Of a stretch of DNA of 64,000 nt, positions 44,720 to 53,991 are shown piece by piece. The notes beneath the pieces were generated by a model. The model was given only the letters and a program-made list of their open reading frames with translations. It had not been told where the DNA came from and made no database searches. Position 1 is the first letter of the stretch. Every line of letters begins with the position of its first letter. This DNA comes from Gammaproteobacteria bacterium. Lineage in GTDB: Bacteria; Pseudomonadota; Gammaproteobacteria; Pseudomonadales; Ketobacteraceae. The translations under genes and the position numbers were made by a program. The stretch spans positions 1 through 64,000 of the forward strand of contig JABLXQ010000008.1 in assembly GCA_013178375.1 (NCBI GenBank). The letters are read 5' to 3'.

Positions 44720-46658
44720 CTTGCACCTCATTGCCCTTCAACTCATCCGCCAGCTCATTTCGCGATTGCTGGCCTGCGCACACGACAAGACTGTCCGCCG
44801 CAAAAAAATGGGGCACACCGTTGATCATCGCATGCAGACCGTTGTCATCGATTTTCTGATAGTTGACGCCTCCCAGCATTTTCACGCCCCGCTGTTCCAG
44901 CGTGGTAATGTGAATCCAGCCAGTGGTTCTGCCCAGCGACGTACCGATGCGGGTTTTCTTGCGCTGCAAAAGCGTGACCCTGCGATCCTGCCTGCCAATT
45001 TTCGGTGCCGTCGCAATGCCTCCACGCGCTGCAAGATTCATGTCGATGCCCCATTTCAGCATGAAGCGCTCGATATTGTCCGCGCTGTCATCCTCTTTTT
45101 CATGCGTCAGCAATTCGGCGATGTCGATCCCAATGCCACCCGCCCCGATGATCACCACTTTCTCACCCACGGGCTTACCTTCCAGCACATCCAGATAGCT
45201 CATCACCTTTGGATTTTCAATACCGGGTATCAGCGGGGATTTCGGGCGCACACCAGTGGCCACCACCACATGATCGAAGCCAGCGGATTGCAGTGTCGCA
45301 GCGGCAACGGCGTGATTCAATTTCAGCTCGACGCCGTTGCGCTCGATTTCGCGGCTGAAATAACGCAGAGTCTCACTGAACTCCTGCTTGCCGGGAATCC
45401 GCATGGCCAGATTGAACTGACCGCCGATTCTGTCACCGGCCTCAAACAGCGTAACCTGGTGACCACGTCGCGCGGCGATGGTTGCGCACGCAAGGCCGGA
45501 CGGCCCGGCGCCCACCACTGCGACGCGTTTTTTAATCGTTGCCGGCAGATAATTCAGCTCGGTTTCGTTGCAGGCCCGTGGATTGACCATGCAGGTTGCA
45601 ACTTTCAGGTTGAACACATGATCCAGACAGGCCTGGTTGCAACCGATGCAGGTATTGATATCCTCGCTGCGCCCCTGCTCCGCTTTCAGCAAAAATTCCG
45701 GATCGGCCAGAAACGGTCGCGCCAATGACACCAGATCCGCGTCACCGCGGGCCAATATCTCCTCGGCAATCTCCGGCGTATTGATGCGGTTGGTAGCCAC
45801 CAGCGGCAGATTGACATGAGTGCGCAATTTCTCGGTCACCCAGGAAAATGCGCCCCTGGGCACCATGCCGGCAATGGTGGGAATCCGGGATTCGTGCCAC
45901 CCGATACCGGTATTGATCACGTTGGCTCCGGCATTTTCAATGGCCACCGCCAGCTGCACGATTTCGTCGAAACTGGAACCACCTTCAATCAGATCCAGCA
46001 TGGACAACCGATAGATGATCAGAAAATCCGGGCCCACCGATTTGCGGATCATTTTAACAATGGTCACCACAAACTTGATCCGGTTTTCGTAACTGCCGCC
46101 CCATTCATCCGTACGATGATTGGTGTGGCGTGAGATGAACTGGTTGATCAGATAGCCTTCCGACCCCATGACTTCCACACCATCATAGCCCGCATCGCGT
46201 GCCAGCATCGCAGAGCGCACAAAATCGATGATCTGCTGTTTGACTTCCGCGCCGGTCAGTTCGTAGGGAGGAATGGGATTGATGGGTGCCGTGATCGCCG
46301 ATGGCGCCACCAGATGGGTGCCAAATGCATACCGGCCCGTGTGCAGCAACTGCAGGCAGATATAACCACCGGCTTCGTGAACGGCCTGGGTCAGTGGAAC
46401 GTGCAACTTGACATGCTCGGCGTTGGTCAGCAGGGTTCCGCCTTGCACATTGGGCGCGCTTTTATTCGGCCCCACGCCGCCGGACACAATCAGCCCGACA
46501 CCACCTTTTACCCTCTCAAGATAGTATGCGCGCAAACGTTCCCAGCCGCCGCTGGCCTCCTCCAGATTGGTGTGCATTGATCCCATGATGACGCGATTTT
46601 TCAGCTCCAGATGACCCAGTTTGATCGGCTGGAACAAATGCGGATACAGTGTGCTCAT
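44631..46658 (-). CDS. fadH: NADPH-dependent 2,4-dienoyl-CoA reductase
   Basis: A 675-residue iron-sulphur flavoenzyme that reduces 2,4-dienoyl-CoA during breakdown of unsaturated fatty acids. The N-terminal Old-Yellow-Enzyme barrel starts LFQPIKLGHLELKNR; the 4Fe-4S cluster is bound by CIGCNQAC and the later ATCMVNP Cys; the FAD fold is VAVVGAGPSGLACA and the NADPH fold VVIIGAGGIGID. Full family length. It is a single gene preceded by a long gene-free stretch. Confidence 0.95.
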   Translation of the reverse strand: MSTLYPHLFQPIKLGHLELKNRVIMGSMHTNLEEASGGWERLRAYYLERVKGGVGLIVSGGVGPNKSAPNVQGGTLLTNAEHVKLHVPLTQAVHEAGGYICLQLLHTGRYAFGTHLVAPSAITAPINPIPPYELTGAEVKQQIIDFVRSAMLARDAGYDGVEVMGSEGYLINQFISRHTNHRTDEWGGSYENRIKFVVTIVKMIRKSVGPDFLIIYRLSMLDLIEGGSSFDEIVQLAVAIENAGANVINTGIGWHESRIPTIAGMVPRGAFSWVTEKLRTHVNLPLVATNRINTPEIAEEILARGDADLVSLARPFLADPEFLLKAEQGRSEDINTCIGCNQACLDHVFNLKVATCMVNPRACNETELNYLPATIKKRVAVVGAGPSGLACATIAARRGHQVTLFEAGDRIGGQFNLAMRIPGKQEFSETLRYFSREIERNGVELKLNHAVAAATLQSAGFDHVVVATGVRPKSPLIPGIENPKVMSYLDVLEGKPVGEKVVIIGAGGIGIDIAELLTHEKEDDSADNIERFMLKWGIDMNLAARGGIATAPKIGRQDRRVTLLQRKKTRIGTSLGRTTGWIHITTLEQRGVKMLGGVNYQKIDDNGLHAMINGVPHFFAADSLVVCAGQQSRNELADELKGNEVQVSLIGGALNTVHLDAKRAIDEGARLAAQL

Positions 46659-47848
46659 CTCACTTCCCCGTCGTGTTGGAAACTGCTATTTCATTGATGA
46701 ATGTTGTTGTTTTTCTAGCTCAGTGAAATTTTTACAGCATTTCCGAACAGCGTTGGACAAGCACAGACCCGCACCGGAATTTGATCGCAACCCGGCGAAG
46801 GAAGCTGAAATACTGGCTTTGTCCAAAAGGAAAACAGCGGCTTTTTTTCAGAATGTTTACAGATTTCATGGCAACGTCACTGTCAGCATAAATCCATGTT
46901 AGAGGTGTTTCCGAAACAGGCTACTACGATAATTTGCGCGCGGTAAATGGGAGGACAACGACGCCAAAACAAAAAATTCTTGGCAAATAGCCACCTTTGA
47001 CAATTGTGGCCACAATTTACCGTAGATTATTGAGCAACCCCAAAACGAGTCCATCCCGACTGGATCAGTGCAGACGCCCCCATCAGCAAATGTCTGAAAT
47101 CTGTAGACGCCCATTTGCACTACTGGTTGTTGCTACAAATAGGGCCCGCCCTGTTCAAACGTCGCATCGTAACCGTTCTACAGTGTCACCCAGTCGCTCA
47201 CCTGGCAACAGATTCGCCACCTCTGTGGCCGGTAATAATTGCACTGGTGAGCGCCTTGATTCAGGTACCCGCCATGCCGGAAAAAATCACACTCTGAAAC
47301 GGCTGCGGATCGCCGGCCACCTGAAGCGTGTTGATCCAGTGGCCATGGGACTGCCCCGTGTTCTCCTGCAGGTCGCGGTCGAAAGGGAATTCACTGTTGC
47401 CCGGTCCGGAATCAGCACCGGGACAAAGGCCAGCATCCAGGCGCATGCAATCTGATCCGACGTTTTACAACCGGCCAGCCCAAGGCTCACACAAAAACAC
47501 AACAACAGTCCCAATTTTCATCCCTGCATACAGCCGCCTTTTGTTTTATCCACTGATCAAATAGCAGCACACGGTACTGCGCGGCGCTCACTGTAAGAAA
47601 ATTCCGTGGCCCCGCAACATTGACAAAACGGCTATTTATTTCAATTTTCGACGACCCGCGACATTCACTGCAAATCCGGCCGGAATTGCATAAACGGATG
47701 ACCAGTCAGAACAAATACCGCTGTCGAAAAAATGCAGCAATTCACACTTGCAGGCTGCACAATCATTGCCTTGTCATTGATAGTTCATTCAGTACAATGG
47801 CTTTCGAGGAACGTCTGTTCCAATCCACCGCGCACAGGGAGTGATGCC
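46659..47848. other. Gene-poor region with a palindrome and a decayed frame
   Basis: About 1.2 kb lacking a convincing intact gene. AATTGTGGCCACAATT at 47002-47017 is a perfect 16-bp palindrome, suitable as an operator. A decayed lipoprotein frame occupies 47261-47514 on the minus strand. The part next to 47849 (A/T-rich) must hold the epimerase gene promoter. The open frames on the plus strand have arginine- and serine-rich translations without family features. Confidence 0.5.
47261..47514 (-). pseudogene. Possible frameshifted small lipoprotein
   Basis: A frame beginning with TTG at 47514 gives a lipoprotein-type leader with lipobox GLAGC. A second frame from about 47445 to 47261 continues with a hydrophilic, protein-like stretch (FPFDRDLQENTGQSHGHW, then QVAGDPQPFQS) ending in a stop. 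One frameshift near 47440 would join them into a lipoprotein of about 85 residues. Without homologues this stays tentative. Confidence 0.35.
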
Positions 47849-48877
47849 ATGTACGAATTCAAATCCGCATTTGTCACCGGAAGCACCGGCCTGCTGGGAA
47901 ACAATCTGGTACGGCTGCTGTTGGAAAAGGGAATCCGCGTCAAGGCACTGGCCCGCTCGGCCGAAAAAGCCAGAACGCAGTTTGCAGGGCTGAAAGTGGA
48001 GATCGTGATCGGCGACATGAACAACGTGGACGCCTTCCGCCAGCACCTGAAGGATGTTGATGTGCTGTTTCACACCGCCGCGTTTTTTCGCGACAGTTAC
48101 AAAGGCGGCAAGCACTGGGACGAGCTTTATCAGATCAACGTCGTGGGTACGCAGAAACTGCTTGAAGCGGCGCGCGAAGCCGGCATTCGCCGCGTGGTGC
48201 ACACCTCCAGCGTGGCTGTGCTCACGGGGCCGAAAGGTTCGCTGATCAACGAAACCATGGACCGCAACATCGAGGAAGCGGACGACTATTACAAGAGCAA
48301 GATTCTGTCGGAAAATACCGTACGCGATTTCATGCGCGCAAATCCGGACATGCACATCACCTTCGTGCTGCCGGGCTGGATGTTCGGGCCGGGCGATATT
48401 GGCCCTACCTCCTCAGGTCAACTGGTGCAGGATTTTCTGCAGCGGAAACTGCCGGGCATCCCTCCCGGTTCATTCAGTGTGGTGGACGCCCGCGACGTGG
48501 CCTTTGCCGAATTCCAGGCCGCCCGCATCGGCCGCAGTGGCGAACGCTATCTGGCAGCGGGACGCAACATGAACATGCGCCAACTGGCGGAAAAACTCTC
48601 CGAAGTGTCCGGTCAGCAAGGCCCCACCCGCAGCATTCCCTACGCCATCATCTACACCATAGCGCTGCTGAGCGAAGTCTATGCACTGGTCACGCACAAA
48701 CCCATTCTGATCAGTCTGGGGTCCATCAAGATTCTGAAAAGCGAGGAAGGCAGAACCAGCTTCGATCCGGCCAAAAGCCGGCAGGAACTGGGGCTGGAAT
48801 TCCGGCCGGTGGAGGAAACTCTGCGGGATGTGCTGCAGGATCTGGGCACTCGAGGAATCAGCCCATTGCCGGCCTGA
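47849..48877 (+). CDS. NAD-dependent epimerase/dehydratase family protein
   Basis: A 342-residue extended SDR of the dihydroflavonol reductase/3-beta-HSD type: VTGSTGLLGNNLV binds the cofactor, HTSSVAVL holds the Ser and YYKSK the Tyr/Lys pair, and PGWMFGPGD the following structural motif. It likely reduces or oxidises a hydrophobic alcohol/ketone. GGGAGTG precedes ATG 47849. A short hydrophobic stretch (SIPYAIIYTIALLSEVYAL) near residue 270 may contact the membrane. Convergent with the nitronate monooxygenase gene. Confidence 0.85.
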   Translation: MYEFKSAFVTGSTGLLGNNLVRLLLEKGIRVKALARSAEKARTQFAGLKVEIVIGDMNNVDAFRQHLKDVDVLFHTAAFFRDSYKGGKHWDELYQINVVGTQKLLEAAREAGIRRVVHTSSVAVLTGPKGSLINETMDRNIEEADDYYKSKILSENTVRDFMRANPDMHITFVLPGWMFGPGDIGPTSSGQLVQDFLQRKLPGIPPGSFSVVDARDVAFAEFQAARIGRSGERYLAAGRNMNMRQLAEKLSEVSGQQGPTRSIPYAIIYTIALLSEVYALVTHKPILISLGSIKILKSEEGRTSFDPAKSRQELGLEFRPVEETLRDVLQDLGTRGISPLPA

Positions 48878-48907
48878 TTCCACCTCGTACTGATTGAAGT
48901 ACTGCCT

Positions 48908-49870
48908 TCAACCGGCGCAGATACGTTGTTTTGCCGCCTGATATTCCGTGCGCAAGCGCTGGACATATTCGGCGACAGAGCTGACTTCCTTGACGGCGCC
49001 AATGCCCTGACCAGAGCCCCAGATATCCTTCCAGGCCTTGGCCTTGGTGTTGCCGCCGGAACCGAAATTCATCGCAGTGGGATCGGATTCCGGCAAGTTG
49101 TCCGGGTCCATTCCCGCAGCAATGATGGAAGCGCGCAGATAGTTGCCATGCACGCCGGTAAACAGATTGGAATACACGATATCGCCTGCAGCGCCTTCCA
49201 CGATCCCCCGCTTGTAGGCCTCATCCGCATTCGCTTCCCGGGTGGCGATGAAAGCCGATCCGATATAGCCCAGATCAGCGCCCATCGCCTGCGCCGCCAG
49301 CACCGCGCTACCCGTGGCAATGCTGCCGGACAGCGCGATGGGGCCATCAAACCACTCACGGGTTTCCTGCACCAGCGCGAATGGTGACTGCTTGCCGGCA
49401 TGGCCGCCGGCGCCTGCGCACACCAGAATCAAACCATCAGCGCCTTTCTCGATAGCCTTGCGCGCAAACGTCTGGTCGATCACATCGTGCAGCACAATGC
49501 CACCGTAGGAATGAATCGCGTCGTTCACATCGCGGCGCGCACCCAGAGACGTGATCACGATAGGCACCTTGTATTTCACACACATTTCCACATCATGCTG
49601 CAGCCGGTCATTGGATTTGTGCACGATCTGGTTTACCGCGAACGGCGCTGCCGGCAGGTCCGGATGCGCTGTATCGTGCGCCGCCAGTTCCGACTGAATC
49701 CGTTGCAGCCATTCCTCCAGCACCGGGCCGGGGCGCGCGTTCAGCGCAGGAAAGGAACCGACGATGCCGGCCTTGCACTGCTCGATCACCAGAGTCGGAT
49801 TTGACACTATGAACAACGGGGACGCGATGACAGGCAGACGCAGACGATCGAAAACAGCAGGTAACGACAT
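48908..49870 (-). CDS. Nitronate monooxygenase (2-nitropropane dioxygenase family)
   Basis: A 320-residue FMN-dependent TIM-barrel enzyme that oxidises alkyl nitronates or is an enoyl-reductase-like relative. LRLPVIASPLFIVSNP opens the barrel, CAGAGGHAGKQSPFALV is the FMN-phosphate/catalytic His block, and LSGSIATGSAVLAAQAMGADLGYIGSAF follows. CGAGGAG precedes ATG 49870. Single gene. Paralogues of this type are common in lipid-degrading proteobacteria with unknown physiological substrates. Confidence 0.88.
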   Translation of the reverse strand: MSLPAVFDRLRLPVIASPLFIVSNPTLVIEQCKAGIVGSFPALNARPGPVLEEWLQRIQSELAAHDTAHPDLPAAPFAVNQIVHKSNDRLQHDVEMCVKYKVPIVITSLGARRDVNDAIHSYGGIVLHDVIDQTFARKAIEKGADGLILVCAGAGGHAGKQSPFALVQETREWFDGPIALSGSIATGSAVLAAQAMGADLGYIGSAFIATREANADEAYKRGIVEGAAGDIVYSNLFTGVHGNYLRASIIAAGMDPDNLPESDPTAMNFGSGGNTKAKAWKDIWGSGQGIGAVKEVSSVAEYVQRLRTEYQAAKQRICAG

Positions 49871-50182
49871 GGGGATACTCCTCGTGTGGATGCCCTTCAC
49901 TTTAATTCGGCGCCACTGGAATTCAACCGGGCCCCATGAGCCGCGCACGACACTTTATTCACCCGGCCGGCGGTCGCTGGTCTCCCGTCGATACCAGCTG
50001 CTGAAGCCGGCTGCCAGCAAAAAATCCGGCAACAGGAACACAAACTGCAGCTTGATCCGGCAGCGTCCGCGTGGGAAAAGACCGGCGGATTCCTGGCTGA
50101 CTGCTTCATTTCCTCACGGAATCATGTTCTCATGTGCGGATGAATTTGCTGGCCGACATATAGGCCGTTGGACGCCATCTTG
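49871..50182. other. Divergent intergenic region
   Basis: About 310 nt between the nitronate monooxygenase gene and the GMC operon. No frame is convincing and no strong ribosome site precedes the GMC start, which may also be a TTG at 50168. Confidence 0.4.
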
Positions 50183-51604
50183 ATGAAATACAATGTAATT
50201 CTGGTGGGTACGAGCTTTGCCTCATCATTCTTCCTGCATCGTCTGCTGCAACAGACCACCAAGCCCCTCAACGTATTGGTGCTGGAACGGGGCCCGTTGA
50301 TTCCCCATGGGGAACAAGTCCAGAAACGCCGTCTGCCGGACGCCATCAAGCAACACCTGGTATTCGACGAGCGCAAGCATCGCTGGATCACCAACGTGAT
50401 GTTTGGCGGCAACTCCAACTGCTGGTTCGGCTGCACCCCCCGCATGCTGCCCAATGATTTCAAATTGCGGCAGACCTATGGCGTCGGCTACGACTGGCCG
50501 CTGGACTACGCAACGCTCGAACCCTACTACTACGCCGCCGAGGACCTCATGTCCGTCGCCGGGCCGGACATCACACCCTTTCCCAAAGCCAGACCCTATC
50601 CGCAGCCGCCGCACCTGCTGAACGATTTCGACAAAGCCATTGCACAGCAATTTCCGGACAGCTTTTTCGTCCTGCCCACGGCCCGCGCACGGGTCAACGG
50701 TCCCCGTCCGGCCTGCTGTGCCAGCGGCGTCTGCTCCATCTGCCCGATCGACTCGAAATTTACCGTCCTCAATGGTTTCCGCGATCTGTATACCGATCCC
50801 CGCGTTACCCTGAAAATGAACAGCCAGGCCGTGCGCATCAAATTCAATGGCGCGCAGGCGGAAGGCATTTACGCACTGTGCGACGGCAAGGAAGAATACT
50901 TCGCGGCCGACGCCATCGCCCTGGGAGCCAACGCCGTTTACAACCCCCAAATCCTGCTGAAATCCGGCGACACCTCCCCGCTGCTGGGCAAGGGCATCAA
51001 CGAACAGATGTCGTTTACGGTCGACATCTTTCTCGACGGCCTGAACAATTACCAGGGCAGCACCAGCCTCACCGGCCACGGCTACATGTTTTACGACGGC
51101 GCCCACCGCGCAGAGCGGGCAGCCTGCATGGTGGAAACCTCGAATATTCCGATCCTGCGCCCGGAACTGGGCAAGTGGACCCAACGCGGCCGCGTCAAAT
51201 TCATCTTCGAAGATATTCCCCAGGACAAAAATTTCATCAGCATCACGAATCTGAACGGCACGGAAAAAGCACTGGTAAATTACCAGGGGCACAGCGATTA
51301 CACGCAAAAAGGCATCGACTTCGCCCGGGACACGGGCGTCAATCAGCTGTTGCAGAATCTGCCGGTGGAACGCTATCACATCAGCGAACTGAACAAGACC
51401 GAGGCACACGCCCTGGGCACGCAGCGTATGGGCGACGACCCGGCCACCAGCGTCGTGGACCGCAATCTGGTGCACCACCGCTATCGCAATCTGCTCTGTC
51501 TGGGTTCTGGCGTCTTCCCCTCCAGCGCGCCGGCCAACCCGACACTGACCCTCAGCGCGCTGTCGTTGCGGGCGGCGGACTTTTTTGCGCAAGAGGCACT
51601 ATGA
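50183..51604 (+). CDS. GMC-type flavoprotein dehydrogenase with Fe-S-type cysteine motif
   Basis: A 473-residue GMC oxidoreductase. The FAD phosphate loop is unusual (VGTSFASSFF instead of GxGxxG), but FGGNSNCWFG, the C-terminal LGSGVFPSSAPANPTLTLSAL and the active-site His in EAHALGTQRMGDD are typical. C178-C179-x4-C184-x2-C187-P-I mirrors the cysteine cluster that binds 3Fe-4S in bacterial FAD glucose dehydrogenase, suggesting electron transfer to a quinone or cytochrome rather than O2. It has no signal peptide; the next gene overlaps it by ATGA and encodes a Tat-like leader protein, possibly its export partner. Confidence 0.82.
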   Translation: MKYNVILVGTSFASSFFLHRLLQQTTKPLNVLVLERGPLIPHGEQVQKRRLPDAIKQHLVFDERKHRWITNVMFGGNSNCWFGCTPRMLPNDFKLRQTYGVGYDWPLDYATLEPYYYAAEDLMSVAGPDITPFPKARPYPQPPHLLNDFDKAIAQQFPDSFFVLPTARARVNGPRPACCASGVCSICPIDSKFTVLNGFRDLYTDPRVTLKMNSQAVRIKFNGAQAEGIYALCDGKEEYFAADAIALGANAVYNPQILLKSGDTSPLLGKGINEQMSFTVDIFLDGLNNYQGSTSLTGHGYMFYDGAHRAERAACMVETSNIPILRPELGKWTQRGRVKFIFEDIPQDKNFISITNLNGTEKALVNYQGHSDYTQKGIDFARDTGVNQLLQNLPVERYHISELNKTEAHALGTQRMGDDPATSVVDRNLVHHRYRNLLCLGSGVFPSSAPANPTLTLSALSLRAADFFAQEAL

Positions 51605-52092
51605 CGAAGCGGGTCAATATAAAACTGTCGCGACGGCTGTTCATCTTTTCCGGCATTGGCGTAGGCACCGGGCTGGGGCTGGCCACGTTTTCAACGTTCA
51701 GAACACTGCGCACGCCCCCGCATGCGCAATTCGTCAAACTGATCAGAACCCAACTGCACTACGCCACGATCAGCGACGAGGATCTGCTGCGGTACTACCA
51801 GGATTACCGGGCCAACATTCTGATAACGCGCGCGCCGGTGGGAATCAAATCTTTCAAACAGCTGGATTATTACGTGCTGCTGCCGGAATCGATCCGCGAC
51901 CGACTGCCGCTGCCACGCCGGTTCAGATCGCTGGTGGAAGACATCATCTCCACGTTCATCAAATCCTCCGATCTGCTGGACGTGTGCGCCAACGGCTGCA
52001 CTACCGGGACATCAATCCCGGTGCGTTACCTGGCCTTCCATACGCCGTATGAACGGGCCTGCACTTACCAATTTTTCAAGGGCGCGCCCTGA
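51601..52092 (+). CDS. Small Tat-leader-like protein, putative subunit of the GMC dehydrogenase
   Basis: A 163-residue protein without a recognised family. KLSRRLFIFSGIGVGTGLGLA resembles a twin-arginine leader or anchor, read in parts. The mature part is basic and ends with DVCANGC, two cysteines. It overlaps the GMC gene by 4 nt and touches the next gene, so it is made in step with both. The layout equals that of gluconate/glucose dehydrogenases, where a small Tat subunit carries the FAD subunit across the membrane; the same role is inferred here. Confidence 0.7.
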   Translation: MTKRVNIKLSRRLFIFSGIGVGTGLGLATFSTFRTLRTPPHAQFVKLIRTQLHYATISDEDLLRYYQDYRANILITRAPVGIKSFKQLDYYVLLPESIRDRLPLPRRFRSLVEDIISTFIKSSDLLDVCANGCTTGTSIPVRYLAFHTPYERACTYQFFKGAP

Positions 52093-53892
52093 ATGAAGCC
52101 CTCGACTGACCAACGGCTTTCATGGCTGGTCGTACTGGGTTTTTCGCTGCTGCTGTTGCTGCCAGCGCTGCTGCCCGCGCTCAAATTCCTGCAGGATTCC
52201 GATCCAGCCCGCATCGTCAACGTGCTGTATGACGACACCTACTATTACCTGCAGATCGCCTACAACCTGGCCCACCACGGCCACTCCAGTTTCGACGGTA
52301 TCACCACCACCAATGGTTACCAGCCGCTCTGGCTGCTGCTGCTCACACTGCTGGCCAAACTGACAGGGCCGGACAAAACAATATTTTTCTGGGCCAGCGT
52401 TGCACTGACGCAACTCCTGGCGCTGTACGCAATCTGGATGGCGCCGAAACTGGTCAGCGGAAAGGAATTCAGGCCGTTCTATCTGACCCTGCTCATGGCC
52501 TTCATCATCCTCCAGTTCAACACAATCTATACCAAGGGCCTGGAAACCGTCCTGACGCCATTTTTCATCATTTACCTGCTGATGCGATTGGCGAAGCCGG
52601 ATGAGATGCTGGAAAAAACCACGCCACTGGGTCTGGTGTTTGCGTTCGCATTTCTGGTCCGGCTCGACGCCATTGCTGTCGTGCCGGCTTATCTGCTGTT
52701 CGATTTCATGCTCAACCGGCGCCGCCTGCAGCCGCACTATCTGATCCGCCTGACCCGCGTGCTGACGCCCCTTGTCGTCACCGGCCTGATCTATGCCGCA
52801 CTGAACCAGTACTGGTTCGGCACGCCGGTGCCCGTCAGCGGCCTCGCCAAGGCACTGGACACCGGACGCTTCAGCAATTTCGGCATCCTCTACAACTATC
52901 TGATGAGTTGCCTGCCGCTGTTTCCCATACGCTCGGAATGGCCGCCACTGCTGTTCTGGGGAGCAGTCGTCGTGATCGAATTATTACGTCACCGCCTGTG
53001 CGGCCGCTTGCAGGCCCACGGCATCCCCCTGCTCTTCCTGCTGCTGTGCGCGGGCATCCAGTATTTCTATTACGCCAGCTTCTCCGGCTGGAATATCTGG
53101 CCCTGGTATCTGTACTACACGCCATTCATTCTGCTATTTGTCATCGCCAGAACGGCGACCAGCCTGCTAATCCTGGCGCGGCAGCTGCGCGTTGGCGGAA
53201 AACTGCTGGCGGAAGATAGCAGCGGATTTACGCAAACCCGCCTGCACACTGGAATTGCAATCGCCTTGTTGCTGATAGCGGGGCTGTACACCGCAGCCGA
53301 CAAACTCAGGGCCGGCCTCCAGACTGCCGATCCGGCGCGCCTTACCTACGCCAAACTGAGCGTGCAGCAATGCGACCTGTACCGCGACAGGACCGTCGCC
53401 TTCGGCGACCGCGCCGGCAGCCTGGGCTACTGGTGCCCCACCCGCGTCGTGCAGACCGAAGGGCTGGTGATGTCACGGGATTTCCTGCACGCCCGCGCGG
53501 CAGGCACAGGCGAACAATGGCTGGACGACCACTACGACATCGATCTCTACGTCGTGGATCGAGACCGGATTCCCGTCAAAAGCGGCACACCGGATGTCTA
53601 CATCGTAGTGGACCCGATCCAGGGACGCACCGCGCACAAAGCCCTGTTGCACTATTGCTTCCCCGCGACCGCACTGCTGGATTCCAGCCGTTACGGCGCC
53701 GACGCCAGCCGCTTCATCTTCGATTACCGGCAAAAAATTCCCTGCGACGCGGAAGCAGAACGCATCATTGCCGACATCCAGACACGCGAAGGCATGCGCC
53801 GCTACTCACTGCCGGCGGAATATCGCAACAGCCGGCTGAAAACCTGGCTGGAAAATATCGACCGGCAGCTGGCCGATCTGCAGAAACCTTAA
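52093..53892 (+). CDS. Polytopic GT-C-like membrane glycosyltransferase
   Basis: A 599-residue inner-membrane protein with about ten helices in residues 10-420 and a hydrophilic periplasmic C-terminal third. The first loop contains YDDTYYYLQIA, an acidic pair typical of GT-C enzymes that use polyprenyl-phosphate sugars, followed by TTTNGYQPLWLLLLTL. Its ATG directly follows the stop of the small subunit gene, so it belongs to the GMC operon. What is glycosylated is unknown. Followed by a terminator. Confidence 0.7.
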   Translation: MKPSTDQRLSWLVVLGFSLLLLLPALLPALKFLQDSDPARIVNVLYDDTYYYLQIAYNLAHHGHSSFDGITTTNGYQPLWLLLLTLLAKLTGPDKTIFFWASVALTQLLALYAIWMAPKLVSGKEFRPFYLTLLMAFIILQFNTIYTKGLETVLTPFFIIYLLMRLAKPDEMLEKTTPLGLVFAFAFLVRLDAIAVVPAYLLFDFMLNRRRLQPHYLIRLTRVLTPLVVTGLIYAALNQYWFGTPVPVSGLAKALDTGRFSNFGILYNYLMSCLPLFPIRSEWPPLLFWGAVVVIELLRHRLCGRLQAHGIPLLFLLLCAGIQYFYYASFSGWNIWPWYLYYTPFILLFVIARTATSLLILARQLRVGGKLLAEDSSGFTQTRLHTGIAIALLLIAGLYTAADKLRAGLQTADPARLTYAKLSVQQCDLYRDRTVAFGDRAGSLGYWCPTRVVQTEGLVMSRDFLHARAAGTGEQWLDDHYDIDLYVVDRDRIPVKSGTPDVYIVVDPIQGRTAHKALLHYCFPATALLDSSRYGADASRFIFDYRQKIPCDAEAERIIADIQTREGMRRYSLPAEYRNSRLKTWLENIDRQLADLQKP

Positions 53893-53934
53893 TTCCAGCC
53901 CTCAAAATCCAGCCCCCCAAATCCAGCCCAAACA

Positions 53935-53964
53935 AAAAGCCCCGGCGCAGAGGCCAGGGCTTTT
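53935..53964. terminator. Bidirectional-type terminator
   Basis: AAAAGCCC/GGGCTTTT (53935-53942, 53957-53964) separates the GMC operon from convergent purC, with T runs on both strands. Before it, 53893-53934 holds three loose copies of ATCCAGCCC. Confidence 0.8.
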
Positions 53965-53991
53965 GTAAAACGAAAACCAGTAAAACAACAA

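Noticed and set aside
46997-47455. A 152-codon plus-strand frame in the gene-poor region
   Set aside because: Arg/Ser-rich composition, no ribosome site, no recognisable domain.
50225-51592. A 455-codon minus-strand frame opposite the GMC gene
   Set aside because: Valine/glutamine-rich shadow of a GC-rich gene; no signatures.
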